IMG/VR virus record: IMGVR_UViG_3300046714_000321
Span: 1-52,519 of that record
Strand: one strand, 5' to 3'
DNA from: a virus
Length of the DNA stretch: 52,519 nucleotides
The translations under genes were made by a program, and so were the position numbers. Every line of letters begins with the position of its first letter. Within the stretch, counting starts at the first letter, position 1. This document shows, piece by piece, positions 15,550 through 24,424 of this stretch. The notes under the pieces are model-generated. The model was given only the letters and a program-made list of their open reading frames with translations. It did not search any database and was not told where the DNA came from.

Positions 15550-16342
15550 AGGGAAGTTCGACCAGGACACGTACGATCAGTTTCGCGCCGCCCGAGAGGC
15601 GGGGGACCGAAAAACCGCCGACCGCCATCGTAATACGCTGGTCGAGGAAAACCGCTTCCTGGCCGTCAAGATGGCCAACAATTTCCGGAAGTTCACGGCC
15701 CGGCATATGGACCTCCAGGACCTGATTCAGGCTGGCATTGTGGGCCTGATTACGGCCATCGAACGCTTCGACCCCAACCGAGGCAAGTTCGGCACCTACG
15801 CGGCCCAATACATCCACATGGAGATGCAGGACGCGTCTCTCCGCGACCAGCCGGTTTACCGCCCCCGGTCCGATTACCTCCGCCAGGTCCAGATCAAGGT
15901 CATGGAGCGTATCCGGGCCAAGGAAGGCCGGGAGGCCACGCCCGAGGAGCTGGGGTGCAGCCCCGAGGCCCTCCGCCGGCACCTGGAGAGGGTGAAACCC
16001 CTTCACATGGTCACGTCGGCCAAGGACGAGGGCGAGGACGGGCGCACGCGGACCGTCGAAAACCTGATCCCCTCGACGTCCAGCACGGAGGAGCTCCTGG
16101 CCACCCTGAACCGGGAGACGGCCCTGGCTGGCATCTCCGAGGCGGACCGCCTGCTTTTCCTCGAGAAATACCAGGAAAATATCCCCTACAAGGATCTCGA
16201 GAAGAAGTACGGCCAGACCAAATACATGCTGGGAATGCGGCTCATGAGGGCCCGTCGGCGCCTAGAGCTGTTATTACATGGCGAGCAAACTAACCGCCGA
16301 TATCGTAAGCGTGGCCGTCGATCGGGAGCTCTGTCGGCGTAG
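15542..16342 (+). CDS. Sigma-70-family RNA polymerase sigma factor
   Basis: The protein has 266 residues from ATG 15542. Region 2 spans about residues 35-105: LVEENRFLAVKMANNFRKF, DLQDLIQAGIVGLITAIERF, NRGKFGTYAAQYI. A region 3-like segment follows (RAKEGREATPEELG). Region 4 is near 200-245 (LFLEKYQENIPYKDLEKKYG, with MLGMRLMRARRRLELL as the DNA-reading helix). It should redirect host RNA polymerase to phage promoters. It lies just before the large terminase and overlaps it by 65 bp, so it may switch on late genes. The recurring TAKTAT boxes are its obvious candidate targets, but this is not shown. Confidence 0.88.
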   Translation: MAKGKFDQDTYDQFRAAREAGDRKTADRHRNTLVEENRFLAVKMANNFRKFTARHMDLQDLIQAGIVGLITAIERFDPNRGKFGTYAAQYIHMEMQDASLRDQPVYRPRSDYLRQVQIKVMERIRAKEGREATPEELGCSPEALRRHLERVKPLHMVTSAKDEGEDGRTRTVENLIPSTSSTEELLATLNRETALAGISEADRLLFLEKYQENIPYKDLEKKYGQTKYMLGMRLMRARRRLELLLHGEQTNRRYRKRGRRSGALSA

Positions 16343-17723
16343 CTTTCACGAATTCGTCAAGCGCGCGTGGCATATCATCGAGCCGGGCGTCCCATTCTCC
16401 GATAACTGGCACATTGAGCTGGTCTGTCGGAAACTTGAGGCGGTTTTCCGGGGCGAGATAAAAAAGCTGGTCATAAACCAGCCCCCGGGCACGTCGAAAT
16501 CCACCGTGGTTTCCGTGCTTTTCAAGGTTTGGACCTGGATCAACCAGCCGGGCCACAAGTTTCTGGCGGCCAGTTTCGATGGGTCCCTAACTCTCCGAGA
16601 CGCCCGTAAGTGCCTGACTTTGCTCCAGTCTGATTGGTTCAAAGCAAGGTGGGGCGACACGGTGGCGGCCGTGGAGAAAAACCTGGCCGTCTCGGATTTC
16701 GCGACCACGGCCGGGGGCCAGCTGTTTTCCACGTCGGTGGGTGGCAAGGTCACGGGTCGCCACTTCGACACCCACATTATCGACGATCCGACCAAACCCC
16801 TGGCCGTGTCCCCCGTGACCCTGGAGCAGGCCCAGAAGTGGTTCCAAGGCACGTTGGCCTCCCGTTTCCGGGACCCGAAAAACGGCCGGACGGTCCTGAT
16901 CATGCAGCGTCTGCATGAGAACGACCTGGCCGGCTTCCTCGAGAGGGAGCACGGGTATTACGTCGTCAGGCTCCCCATGGAGTACGAGCCGGCGGAGGCT
17001 CACCCCGAGGACCCGCGCACGGAAGAGGGTGAGCTCCTCTGGCCGGACCGGATCCCGCTGCACGTGGTCCTGGAGCTCAAAAAAACGATGGGGTCGATCG
17101 TGTACGCGGCCCAGGAACAGCAGAGGCCGGTCCCCGAGGGAGGCGCCGTTTTCCGCCGGGAATGGTTCCAGTACTACAAGGGCGTCCCGGCCAAGTTCGA
17201 CCAGCTCCTTATGTCGGTGGACTGCTCTTTCAAGGACCTCGAAACCTCGGACTGGGTCGTTATCCAGGTCTGGGGCCGGAGGGGCGGGGAGTTCTGGCTA
17301 CTGGACCAGACGCGGGAGCGCATGGGTTTCTCGGCTACGTGCGTCGCGATCCGGGCCATGGCGAAAAAATGGCCTCGGGCCGTGAAAAAAATCGTGGAGG
17401 ATAAAGCCAACGGATCCGCGGTGGTCGAGACCCTGAATAAAAAAATCAGCGGTATGAGGCCAGTTAACCCCGAGGGTGGCAAGCTCGCGCGCGCTAATGC
17501 CGTGAGCCCTCTTTTCGAGGCGAAAAACGTCTGGCTACCGGACCCCGAGCTGGCCCCCTGGATCGGCGACTACACCAAGGAACTCCAGTCGTTCCCGATG
17601 GGGACGAACGACGACCAGGTGGACGCGACCACCCAGGCTTTGAACCACATGTATATGGGCAAAAGTCGGGTGAAAGAGGCGATGGCGGCCATGGCTCGCG
17701 GGTATATGCCTGGCATCCGATAA
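16278..17723 (+). CDS. terL: Terminase large subunit
   Basis: This 481-residue protein has an ATPase domain with Walker A NQPPGTSKST near residue 67-76 and Walker B THIIDDP near 166. Its RNase H-like nuclease domain has acidic residues in MSVDCSFKD near 313, KIVEDKANGS near 374 and TNDDQVDATTQAL near 443. It cuts and pumps DNA into the prohead through the portal. The gene is on the plus strand at the end of the replication operon, while portal and head genes are on the minus strand, an unusual split. Its stop codon lies inside the GATAAC of the promoter box at 17719. Confidence 0.95.
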   Translation: MASKLTADIVSVAVDRELCRRSFHEFVKRAWHIIEPGVPFSDNWHIELVCRKLEAVFRGEIKKLVINQPPGTSKSTVVSVLFKVWTWINQPGHKFLAASFDGSLTLRDARKCLTLLQSDWFKARWGDTVAAVEKNLAVSDFATTAGGQLFSTSVGGKVTGRHFDTHIIDDPTKPLAVSPVTLEQAQKWFQGTLASRFRDPKNGRTVLIMQRLHENDLAGFLEREHGYYVVRLPMEYEPAEAHPEDPRTEEGELLWPDRIPLHVVLELKKTMGSIVYAAQEQQRPVPEGGAVFRREWFQYYKGVPAKFDQLLMSVDCSFKDLETSDWVVIQVWGRRGGEFWLLDQTRERMGFSATCVAIRAMAKKWPRAVKKIVEDKANGSAVVETLNKKISGMRPVNPEGGKLARANAVSPLFEAKNVWLPDPELAPWIGDYTKELQSFPMGTNDDQVDATTQALNHMYMGKSRVKEAMAAMARGYMPGIR

Positions 17724-17743
17724 CAGGTACCTAGTATCTGATT
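17719..17743 (+). promoter_or_regulatory. Leaderless promoter box A
   Basis: GATAACAGGTACC (17719-17731) is followed by TAGTAT (17732-17737), CTGATT and ATG 17744, with no ribosome site. The first 20 bases are nearly palindromic around GGTACC. It matches the box at 22975 in 25 of 28 positions. Transcription should start on the A of ATG. Confidence 0.75.
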
Positions 17744-18354
<611 letters not shown>

Positions 18355-18358
<4 letters not shown>

Positions 18359-18606
18359 CGGAGCACGAACTAAAAACCTGGCGCCCGTATTTCGAGGACG
18401 TCTGGGAGGGCCGGAAGGCTTTCGAGGTCCGGAAAAACGACCGGGACTTTCAGGTAGGCGACCGGGTCATTCTGAGGGAGACGGGCCCCCGGGACCCCCG
18501 CCGAATCTACGCGACCGTGGGGTACGTCCTATCGGGCGGTCAGTTCGGTATCGAGCCGGGATACGCGGTTTTGGGTCTGACGGATATCCACCGGAGGGCT
18601 GAGTGA
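18355..18606 (+). CDS. DUF3850 / ASCH-like RNA-binding domain protein
   Basis: The 83-residue protein reads HELKTWRPYFEDVWEGRKAF, then EVRKNDRDFQVGDRVILRE and a C-terminal beta strand with YVLSGGQFGIEPGYAVLGL. This is the complete DUF3850 pattern, an ASCH/PUA-like fold common in phages and thought to bind RNA. It starts in an ATGA overlap with the Ala-repeat gene. Confidence 0.85.
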
Positions 18607-18947
18607 TGCTGGTCATCATCGAGTCGCCTTTCGGGGCCAAGGATCCGGCCGTCCTTGAAGAAAACAAGCGCTACCTGGACGAGTGCCTGGCCGACTCACT
18701 CAAGCGCGGCGAGGCGCCCTACGCCAGCCACAAGCTCTATCCCGGCGTGCTGGACGATAACGTTCCGGACCAGAGGCGCCAGGGCATGGAAGCCGGCTTC
18801 GCGTGGGGCGAGAGGGGCGACCTGGTCGCGGTCTACGTCGATCGGGGCCTATCGGCCGGCATGGTCGAAGGGGTCAAGAAGGCCCAGGCGCGCGGCCAGA
18901 AGGTCGTTTTCCGGTCCGTCAAGCTGGGCAACATGGGGACGCTATGA
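18603..18947 (+). CDS. DUF7768-like nucleoside-processing domain protein
   Basis: The protein has 114 residues from GTG 18603; ATG 18606 is the alternative. It begins MLVIIESPFGAKDPAVLEEN and continues with RYLDECLADSLKRGEAPYAS, HKLYPGVLDD and QGMEAGFAWGERGDLVAVYV. This pattern recalls phage DUF7768/deoxyribosyltransferase-like Rossmann proteins. A role in nucleotide or NAD-related chemistry is inferred from the fold only. It is coupled to its neighbours by overlapping codons. Confidence 0.65.
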   Translation: MMLVIIESPFGAKDPAVLEENKRYLDECLADSLKRGEAPYASHKLYPGVLDDNVPDQRRQGMEAGFAWGERGDLVAVYVDRGLSAGMVEGVKKAQARGQKVVFRSVKLGNMGTL

Positions 18948-19282
18948 GATTCTTCCTCCTGTACGGCCTTATCTGTCTTGGGGTTTTCGCTGGAATCTGG
19001 ACCATGGGGGCCCTGCTCCGTCACCTGGATGAGAAGCCCCCGGCCCCCGACGTGTGCGAGGCCCAAGCGCGCAAGCTTTACGCCGCGGCCGAGACGTTCC
19101 AAGGCAAAGAGTACTGTTATTTCCGGGTAAAGCTGGGCACGAACTGGTTTTTCTTCACGTCGCTCGGCGATGTGGGCCGTCTGCCCTTGATCGTCGATCG
19201 TCCCGAGGACGTCGAAATACCGGCCCATGCCCCCGGCATGGACCGCTCTACTGGCTACGTGCAGCCGTGGAAGGGGCCGTAA
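18944..19282 (+). CDS. Membrane-anchored protein of unknown function
   Basis: The 112-residue protein has an N-terminal membrane span (FFLLYGLICLGVFAGIWTMG) and a soluble domain with two cysteines (VCEAQARKLY, KEYCYFRVKLG). The soluble part could be periplasmic or external. Both ends overlap neighbouring genes. The function is unknown. Confidence 0.65.
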   Translation: MRFFLLYGLICLGVFAGIWTMGALLRHLDEKPPAPDVCEAQARKLYAAAETFQGKEYCYFRVKLGTNWFFFTSLGDVGRLPLIVDRPEDVEIPAHAPGMDRSTGYVQPWKGP

Positions 19283-19365
19283 TGGGAACCTTCCTGCTGA
19301 TCGTCGCGCTAGCCACGATAGTGGTCTGTTTGAGCCCCTCCACGCGCCCGAAAGGACCACGATAG
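19282..19365 (+). CDS. 27-residue single-span membrane peptide
   Basis: The peptide MGTFLLIVALATIVVCLSPS ends with a basic tail. It starts on the last base of the previous stop codon (TAATG) and ends by overlapping the next GTG (TAGTG), so coupling supports translation. The function is unknown. Confidence 0.45.
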   Translation: MGTFLLIVALATIVVCLSPSTRPKGPR

Positions 19366-19607
19366 TGGGCTGGAAAAAGTGCCCGGACCCGTGCGGCGGA
19401 GATTGCGCTCCCGACACGGAGCCACCGGATACCGACCAGAACGCGCCGAGCCCCCGGCCCTCGTATTGGGACCTCTGGGAGGTTCGGGAGGCTCTGAGGG
19501 CCTTCCTTTACGACCCCGACGGCAAAAGCACGCCAGCGCACCTGAGTAAACTCCGTCGCCTCGTGCCGCTCCACGATCCGCCTCACTGGCGCAAGGAACG
19601 GCCGTGA
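19365..19607 (+). CDS. Small protein with N-terminal cysteines
   Basis: The 80-residue protein starts at GTG 19365 (MGWKKCPDPCGGDCAPDTEP). Three closely spaced cysteines could bind metal. The rest is helical (YWDLWEVREALRAFLYDPDG). It is coupled to both neighbours. The function is unknown. Confidence 0.55.
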   Translation: MGWKKCPDPCGGDCAPDTEPPDTDQNAPSPRPSYWDLWEVREALRAFLYDPDGKSTPAHLSKLRRLVPLHDPPHWRKERP

Positions 19608-19840
19608 GTATCACCTTTCATGGAGAAGATGAGCTCTGGTTTTACTGTTTTCTGACGGAAAACGTAAAACTGGACGAGTCCGAATTCGTGTGCCTGGACG
19701 AGGGTATCCTACCCCCTGAAAAGGCGCCCCCGCCCGGTGGGGAGGTTCCTTTCCACGCGGTACTCGAGGTGCGGGAGCCGCGCCCTTACGGAGGCCCTGG
19801 CGACCCTTGGGGGCCCTACTGGCCTCGGGGGGAGATATGA
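19604..19840 (+). CDS. Small acidic protein of unknown function
   Basis: The 78-residue protein (MSITFHGEDELWFYCFLTEN) starts at GTG 19604 in a GTGA overlap. It has an acidic N-terminus and a Pro/Gly-rich C-terminus. No family was recognised. Confidence 0.55.
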   Translation: MSITFHGEDELWFYCFLTENVKLDESEFVCLDEGILPPEKAPPPGGEVPFHAVLEVREPRPYGGPGDPWGPYWPRGEI

Positions 19841-20127
19841 GGTTCCTCCGGCTCTCCTCCCTCAGTTACCCGATGCTGGCCTCTCTCCTGGAGGTCTACT
19901 TCCGCGCCCCCGCGCGCCCGTACACCTTCAACCCCCGATCGGCCGTCTACACGGTGGGGGAGTACCAGTTTTCTAACGTCCCGGTCACTCGGGCAAAACA
20001 GCTATCGCCACGCACCGGCACTGGTAGTCCTCTCCCGGGTGACCCGTCTCTGGAGGCGAGTCCCAGCGAAAGCGTTTCCCCTCGTTCGCCTGGTGCGTCT
20101 CCCGCACCCGCTCGTCCCCCGATGTAG
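19837..20127 (+). CDS. Possible protein overlapping the head gene on the other strand
   Basis: This 96-residue frame (MRFLRLSSLSYPMLASLLEV) starts in an ATGA overlap with the previous gene. Its last 143 bp lie antisense to the Mu F-like gene, where it becomes Pro/Ser-rich. The first 50 residues look real; the tail may simply be the mirror of the opposite gene. It is the last plus-strand gene before the convergent head genes. Confidence 0.4.
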   Translation: MRFLRLSSLSYPMLASLLEVYFRAPARPYTFNPRSAVYTVGEYQFSNVPVTRAKQLSPRTGTGSPLPGDPSLEASPSESVSPRSPGASPAPARPPM

Positions 20128-20740
20128 ACCACTCGTACTCTTCCACGCCCGCGTCCTCCTGACGGGCCTGGGTGATAGCGCCGTTGAGTTTCAGGGTCTG
20201 GTCACGCGCGATTAGCTCGGCCCGGGACTCCGAGACGTTGCCCCGTTCGATCAGATCGTCCCGGATATCCTCCACGCGCTTTCCGAAGGTCGAGGGATCT
20301 TCCATGACGGCCCGAACGTCCGTGGCGTACACCCGGTGCGCTTTCTCGACCAGGCGGATGCTGGCCTCCCGGGCCGCGTCGATCGCCGTCTTTACTCCCG
20401 TGCCCTCCTGGGTCACACCCACGGCGCGCCAGGCATTTTCCTCGACCTTCCGGGCCATGGGATCGAACGCGGCGCGCACGCGGGAGGCCAGGCCTAGCTG
20501 GATTCGCTGGGTCAGAGCTTCGATGATCGACCCCGCGCCATCGGTCCTCGTCTGGGCGTCCGTTCGGCGTTTCAGGAGCGGGGCCAGCTCCGCCATGTAG
20601 GTCCGGTGGATGCCTCGAAGGGTGGCCCGGATTAGCCGGACGTACTGGAGTTCACTGGCTCGAATTGCCTGGGGGTTGCTTGTCGGCTGGAGCTTGCGGG
20701 GCCGGCTTTGCCGGGGCGTTCGGATCGTTCGGCGCGGCAT
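19985..20740 (-). CDS. Mu F / SPP1 gp7-like head morphogenesis protein
   Basis: The 251-residue protein ends with the signature of this family: EYEWSTSGDERVRETHQANE, then FRWDSPPETGHPGEDYQCRC near the C-terminus, with the His/Cys cluster. These minor capsid proteins associate with the portal early in head assembly. The gene follows the portal on the minus strand. The ATG at 20740 gives an 89-bp overlap with the portal; no better start (ATG, GTG or TTG) is seen nearby, so the exact start is uncertain. Confidence 0.85.
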   Translation of the reverse strand: MPRRTIRTPRQSRPRKLQPTSNPQAIRASELQYVRLIRATLRGIHRTYMAELAPLLKRRTDAQTRTDGAGSIIEALTQRIQLGLASRVRAAFDPMARKVEENAWRAVGVTQEGTGVKTAIDAAREASIRLVEKAHRVYATDVRAVMEDPSTFGKRVEDIRDDLIERGNVSESRAELIARDQTLKLNGAITQARQEDAGVEEYEWSTSGDERVRETHQANEGKRFRWDSPPETGHPGEDYQCRCVAIAVLPE

Positions 20741-22136
20741 TGCTGTTACCAGGATTCATAGCCGGATCGGGCTGGACCCAAGCCTGGCTTAGACGATCCT
20801 CAGTTTTCAAGGACTCGCGAGCGGCGTCGATCCAGTCTTTTTCGGCCTTCAACGTGAGGGAGAACGGCACACCCTGGCCGAACCGGGCGATCTTCACTTC
20901 CTCGGGTGTGAAAACCTGGTTCGTAACCAAGATCGCGTCCCGCTCGGCGCACGTTTTCTCTAGGGCCGCGCGTTCGTCGTCGGTCAGGGAGATCAGGGAA
21001 TTGTGCTCGATTTCCACTTTTTCCGGGTCGGCGCTAACCAGGCGGGCGATCATCCGGTAGATTTTCAGGAGCTTGGGCGTAAGGCCGTTTTTCTGCTCCG
21101 ACTCGATCGAACCATAAAACGACCGAAAGTCCGCGTCACCCGTGGCATTCATGCCAGCCGGGGACCGACCCATTAGAATGGTTACGGGCATGCCAGCCGC
21201 GGCGGCCAGCCTCTGCTGCCACCGGTCCAGGAGCTCCGGGATCCCTCCGAACTGGGTGGGCTTGCGGTCGAAGTCCTCGTTTTCGTCGGCGTCCAGCAGA
21301 ATGGCCCGCGCCGCCGATCGCTGCAGCTCCATGACCTGCATGCGCCGGTTGAGGGTCTCCTGGTCATTGGCGATCTGGTCCATGAGGCCAGCCAGTTTCC
21401 AGACAGCTTGGCTCGCGTCCGAGAGCAGGATGGCCGTGGCCCCGTAAGCCTGGCCGAACTGCCGGAGGACGTTGTAAGGGCGCTGTAGGACGCTGTAGGT
21501 CCAACCCTTGAGGCGCACACGCTCCATGCGGTCCGTCGGCGCACCCTCAAAGCGGATGCAACGGGACTCGTGCACGAGGATCGGCTTACCCGTGGGGCCA
21601 CCGTCCCGGCCGGCCAGGGTCTGGGGCGTGATCGAGTAAAGCTCTGGATCCCCGAAATTGGGTTTGAGAGGATCGTTATAGTACGAGAAAACCTCTGCCG
21701 AGCGGCGGTCCACGACCGTCAGGAACGTGATATCCTTAACGCTTTCCTCGTCCAGTGGCTGGGCCGCTTTCTTGCCATCCTGGGCCCCGATAATCAGAAG
21801 CGCGCCCCCGCGGAGCCGGCCCCACCGGTAACCATCCAGGAAGTTATCGTTGACCTTCAAGGCCTTGGCCTTGTCCGTCATCTCCTGGGACTTGTCGGAA
21901 ATTACGCGGTAGCCAGCCCGAAACATTTCCTCCGGTCGCGTATCGACGATCCGGCCGGCCATGTCGTCCGAGGAGTACATGGCCGTGAGTTCCTCATCGT
22001 CCAGCTGGATCTCGCGCTCGTAGAACGCGGACATGGTCTTGTCCCGCCCCAGCTGGCCCAGTCCCGTCGTAAAGTTAACCCACCCGTCGGCTCGGGGGCG
22101 CTTGCGGGAGGTAGGCTTTTTTGCGGGGCGACCCAT
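20652..22136 (-). CDS. Portal protein (DUF1073 type)
   Basis: This 494-residue protein has the DUF1073/PF06381 portal features: YSSDDMAGRIVDTRPEEMFR near residue 54, RWGRLRGGALLIIGAQDGKK, VLQRPYNVLRQFGQAYGATA, a wing/stem region with NRRMQVMELQRSAARAILLD, and MPVTILMGRSPAGMNATGDA near 317. The Pro/Ala/Gln-rich tail (from about 455) is probably disordered. It forms the dodecameric DNA gate at the head vertex and the docking site for terminase. It is divergent from the HTH and small-terminase genes at 22180. Confidence 0.9.
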   Translation of the reverse strand: MGRPAKKPTSRKRPRADGWVNFTTGLGQLGRDKTMSAFYEREIQLDDEELTAMYSSDDMAGRIVDTRPEEMFRAGYRVISDKSQEMTDKAKALKVNDNFLDGYRWGRLRGGALLIIGAQDGKKAAQPLDEESVKDITFLTVVDRRSAEVFSYYNDPLKPNFGDPELYSITPQTLAGRDGGPTGKPILVHESRCIRFEGAPTDRMERVRLKGWTYSVLQRPYNVLRQFGQAYGATAILLSDASQAVWKLAGLMDQIANDQETLNRRMQVMELQRSAARAILLDADENEDFDRKPTQFGGIPELLDRWQQRLAAAAGMPVTILMGRSPAGMNATGDADFRSFYGSIESEQKNGLTPKLLKIYRMIARLVSADPEKVEIEHNSLISLTDDERAALEKTCAERDAILVTNQVFTPEEVKIARFGQGVPFSLTLKAEKDWIDAARESLKTEDRLSQAWVQPDPAMNPGNSNAAPNDPNAPAKPAPQAPADKQPPGNSSQ

Positions 22137-22164
22137 GCCCTAAACGTAGGATACTGTTACCTGC

Positions 22165-22179
22165 TAATATGTGGTTATC
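22165..22179 (+). promoter_or_regulatory. Near-leaderless promoter of the 22180 operon
   Basis: TAATAT (22165-22170), GTGGTT and ATC precede ATG 22180, giving a 3-nt leader. TACTGTTACCTGC upstream resembles the inverted form of the box elements. The 43-bp divergent gap also serves the portal gene on the other strand, whose -10 is less clear. Confidence 0.5.
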
Positions 22180-22380
22180 ATGTCTGACGATTTGCTGAAA
22201 ACCGCAGCGGGGCGCCTCACGGAAAAGGGTGTCAAGCGCATCCTGGAGCTGCGCCAGGCTGGGAAAACCTACCAGGCCATCGCGATTGAAATGAACGTAT
22301 CCATGGGGACGGTTTTCAACGCGGTCCGAGGGAAGACCCACCCGCACCTGACCCGCCCGGCCAGCCCCGCCCAGCCGTGA
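22180..22380 (+). CDS. Small HTH protein
   Basis: The 66-residue protein has KGVKRILELRQAGKTYQAIA followed by IEMNVSMGTVFNAVRG, a good homeodomain-like helix-turn-helix. It overlaps the probable small terminase by GTGA/ATGA. It could bind DNA as a regulator or assist packaging-site recognition. Confidence 0.7.
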   Translation: MSDDLLKTAAGRLTEKGVKRILELRQAGKTYQAIAIEMNVSMGTVFNAVRGKTHPHLTRPASPAQP

Positions 22381-22976
22381 GCCTGGTCCCGGTGGCCCCG
22401 GCCCCCGTACGCATCTGGGAGCGCCAAGATCAGGAGAGCGAGGCCTCCTGGGCCGGCTTTCAGGCGTACCGCGATGGCCAGCGCCCGCGCCAGCTAGAGG
22501 ACGTGGCCCGCAAGTTCCGGGTCCCCCTCCACAAGATAATCGACCTCTGCAATGATAATTCCTGGCGCCAGAGGGTCCTGGAATTCGACCGGTGGGAGGA
22601 CGCCAACCTCCTGGAGGACCGCCTGGCCGTGCTCCAGGAGACTCAGAGGGACGTCACGATCCGACACCTCCGCTTGATTCGCATGGCCTCCGAGGTGGCG
22701 GCCGAGGATATGTCGAAGCTCCTGGCCACCGCGAAAGAGTCCGAGCAACCAGTGGTTAACCGTGTCGCGGACCTGATCAAACTCATGGACGCGGCCGTGA
22801 AACTGGACCGACTCGAACGGGGCCAGGCCACGGAAATACTTCAGGCTGGCGCCCCCGTGCTGGATCTGTCTCAGTTTACGCCCGAGGAGCTCCTGGTTTT
22901 CGAAAAGCTGGCCACGAAGGCCGGTATCCCCCTGGGCGCCGAAACGACCCAGGTCCCTGCCCTCCCGGCGAAGTGA
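22377..22976 (+). CDS. Probable terminase small subunit
   Basis: The 199-residue, mainly helical protein has an N-terminal HTH-like segment (RQLEDVARKFRVPLHKIIDL) followed by NSWRQRVLEFDRWED, a pattern common in phage small terminases. Long helices follow (residues 75-165) and could form the oligomerisation core. Such proteins bind the pac site and hand DNA to the large subunit. The large subunit gene is 4.7 kb away, not adjacent, so the call rests on sequence pattern. Its stop TGA overlaps promoter box B. Confidence 0.6.
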   Translation: MSLVPVAPAPVRIWERQDQESEASWAGFQAYRDGQRPRQLEDVARKFRVPLHKIIDLCNDNSWRQRVLEFDRWEDANLLEDRLAVLQETQRDVTIRHLRLIRMASEVAAEDMSKLLATAKESEQPVVNRVADLIKLMDAAVKLDRLERGQATEILQAGAPVLDLSQFTPEELLVFEKLATKAGIPLGAETTQVPALPAK

Positions 22977-22999
22977 TAACAGGTTTCTAGTATCTGGTT
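22975..22999 (+). promoter_or_regulatory. Leaderless promoter box B
   Basis: GATAACAGGTTTC (22975-22987), TAGTAT (22988-22993), CTGGTT and then ATG 23000. It differs from box A (17719) at only three of 28 bases and has the same -10-to-ATG distance. It overlaps the stop codon of the gene before it, as box A does. Confidence 0.75.
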
Positions 23000-23356
23000 A
23001 TGGGGCTCGGCGGAGGTAATCGCTGGATTTGTGAAAAGCCTGGTCGCCGTTCGACCTCCCAGAACGCGCTGGATCTGGCTCTAGCCCAGGCCACTTTCGC
23101 CAAATACCGGAAAAGTGTCCGAGCGGTACACATAAATAAAGACCCCTATAAGGGCGTAACTACTTACATTTATCTGGCCGCCAAGGACCTCTGTCGAAAG
23201 CTTGCCCAAAACCCGTTTTTGCAGCTCACCCAAAAGCAACGGGCCATGTTCGAGCGGGCCCTAGGGCCGGAGGTCGTGGCCCAAATAAAGGCCCAATTGG
23301 GGCCCCCGGAGATACCGGCCCAGGCCCTCCCCCTAAAACCCCCGGGTCGCGAATGA
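23000..23356 (+). CDS. Basic protein of unknown function
   Basis: The 118-residue basic protein (MGLGGGNRWICEKPGRRSTS) has no ribosome site and should be made from a leaderless mRNA. A helical middle (KDLCRKLAQNPFLQLTQKQR) and Pro-rich end are visible. It overlaps the next gene by ATGA. The family is not recognised. Confidence 0.65.
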   Translation: MGLGGGNRWICEKPGRRSTSQNALDLALAQATFAKYRKSVRAVHINKDPYKGVTTYIYLAAKDLCRKLAQNPFLQLTQKQRAMFERALGPEVVAQIKAQLGPPEIPAQALPLKPPGRE

Positions 23357-23553
23357 GGCCGAAGCATGTTCGCGCCCAGATAATCGCCGAAGACGGCCGG
23401 AAAATCCTGATCGATATCGAGGGGTCGGAAGCCTACGTGGCTGAGCGGCTTACCTACATCGGCGAGTTATCTCTGCTCCGGTTCGACTCGGGGCGCGAGG
23501 GCACGGCCGTTTACAACTTCAAGGAGCCAGTGAAATGTATCGGATCGGCGTAG
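23353..23553 (+). CDS. Small protein of unknown function
   Basis: The 66-residue protein (MRPKHVRAQIIAEDGRKILI) is predicted as a small beta-sheet domain. It starts in an ATGA overlap and ends 19 bp inside the next gene. The function is unknown. Confidence 0.6.
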   Translation: MRPKHVRAQIIAEDGRKILIDIEGSEAYVAERLTYIGELSLLRFDSGREGTAVYNFKEPVKCIGSA

Positions 23554-23942
23554 CGGGAAGTGCGGCCCACGACCAGCCCACGTGCGGGACCCGGGAGATG
23601 GCCATCGAGTCGGCCAAGAAGGCGTCCCGGTCGATCACGGTCTTTCAGTTTTGCGTGTGGGACATGAGCCAGAGACCACCTCGCCAGGTGGGGTACGCGC
23701 ACAGGGGGAATTGGTTCTGGGACGCCTCGTTCACGGGGACCCACGGCCGGAACGCCTACAAGGAATCGTGCGACGAGCACCATACCCCGCCCGAAACGCC
23801 GCGCATGTCTTTGGGAGAGGCCTTCGCGATACAAATCTACACCCCCGCCGGCCCCGTCGTCGGTGTGTATCAGGAGAGCGTCGGCTGGATCGTGCCTGAA
23901 GCCATCCGGATGGTCGAGATCAAGGCGAAGGTCGTGGTGTGA
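23535..23942 (+). CDS. Protein of unknown function
   Basis: The 135-residue protein (MYRIGVAGSAAHDQPTCGTR) has aromatic-rich beta segments (FQFCVWDMSQRPPRQVGYAH) and ends in a GTGA overlap with the RuvC-like gene. It starts inside the previous gene, which indicates coupling. No domain was recognised. Confidence 0.6.
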   Translation: MYRIGVAGSAAHDQPTCGTREMAIESAKKASRSITVFQFCVWDMSQRPPRQVGYAHRGNWFWDASFTGTHGRNAYKESCDEHHTPPETPRMSLGEAFAIQIYTPAGPVVGVYQESVGWIVPEAIRMVEIKAKVVV

Positions 23943-24424
23943 GCGTTCTTCTGGCCATCGACCCTGGCCGCTGCACCGGGTGGGCGTTCTCCGTCGACGG
24001 CCGGATCCGGGACGCGGGGGTTCTCAAATACGACCCGTGGGGACGGGTAACATTTGTGAACCATTCCATTTATCAGCCGGACACGGTCGTGATCGAATAC
24101 CCGTGCGTTCGCCGTGGACGAAGTAGCAAGGGCGACCCTAACGACCTTATCCCCCTCGCTGGCCAGGCCTGGACCATGAAGTTTTTCCACGAGACTTTCG
24201 ACCGTTGCAAAGTGCACCTCGTCACCCCCGAGGGGTGGAAGGGCCAGCTGGATAAGAAGGTCCATCATGCCCAGCTCTGGCCCCAGCTGACGACCGAGGA
24301 ACGTGCAGCTGTTTCCGCCGCTGCCTTGCCCATTGCCGAGAGTTACAGGCACAATCTATACGACGCGGTCGCTCTAGCCGTCTGGGGCGCGCGCCAGTAC
24401 CAGGGGCGAAAAAATGGCACGTGA
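23939..24424 (+). CDS. RuvC-like Holliday junction resolvase
   Basis: The 161-residue protein has an RNase H fold. The first acidic residue is in LLAIDPGRCTGWAFSVDG (D7), the second in DTVVIEYP near residue 50, and the last in SYRHNLYDAVALAVWGARQY near 145. It should cut four-way junctions made by replication and recombination before packaging. It starts at GTG in an overlap with the previous gene and overlaps the next by 11 bp. Confidence 0.8.
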   Translation: MSVLLAIDPGRCTGWAFSVDGRIRDAGVLKYDPWGRVTFVNHSIYQPDTVVIEYPCVRRGRSSKGDPNDLIPLAGQAWTMKFFHETFDRCKVHLVTPEGWKGQLDKKVHHAQLWPQLTTEERAAVSAAALPIAESYRHNLYDAVALAVWGARQYQGRKNGT

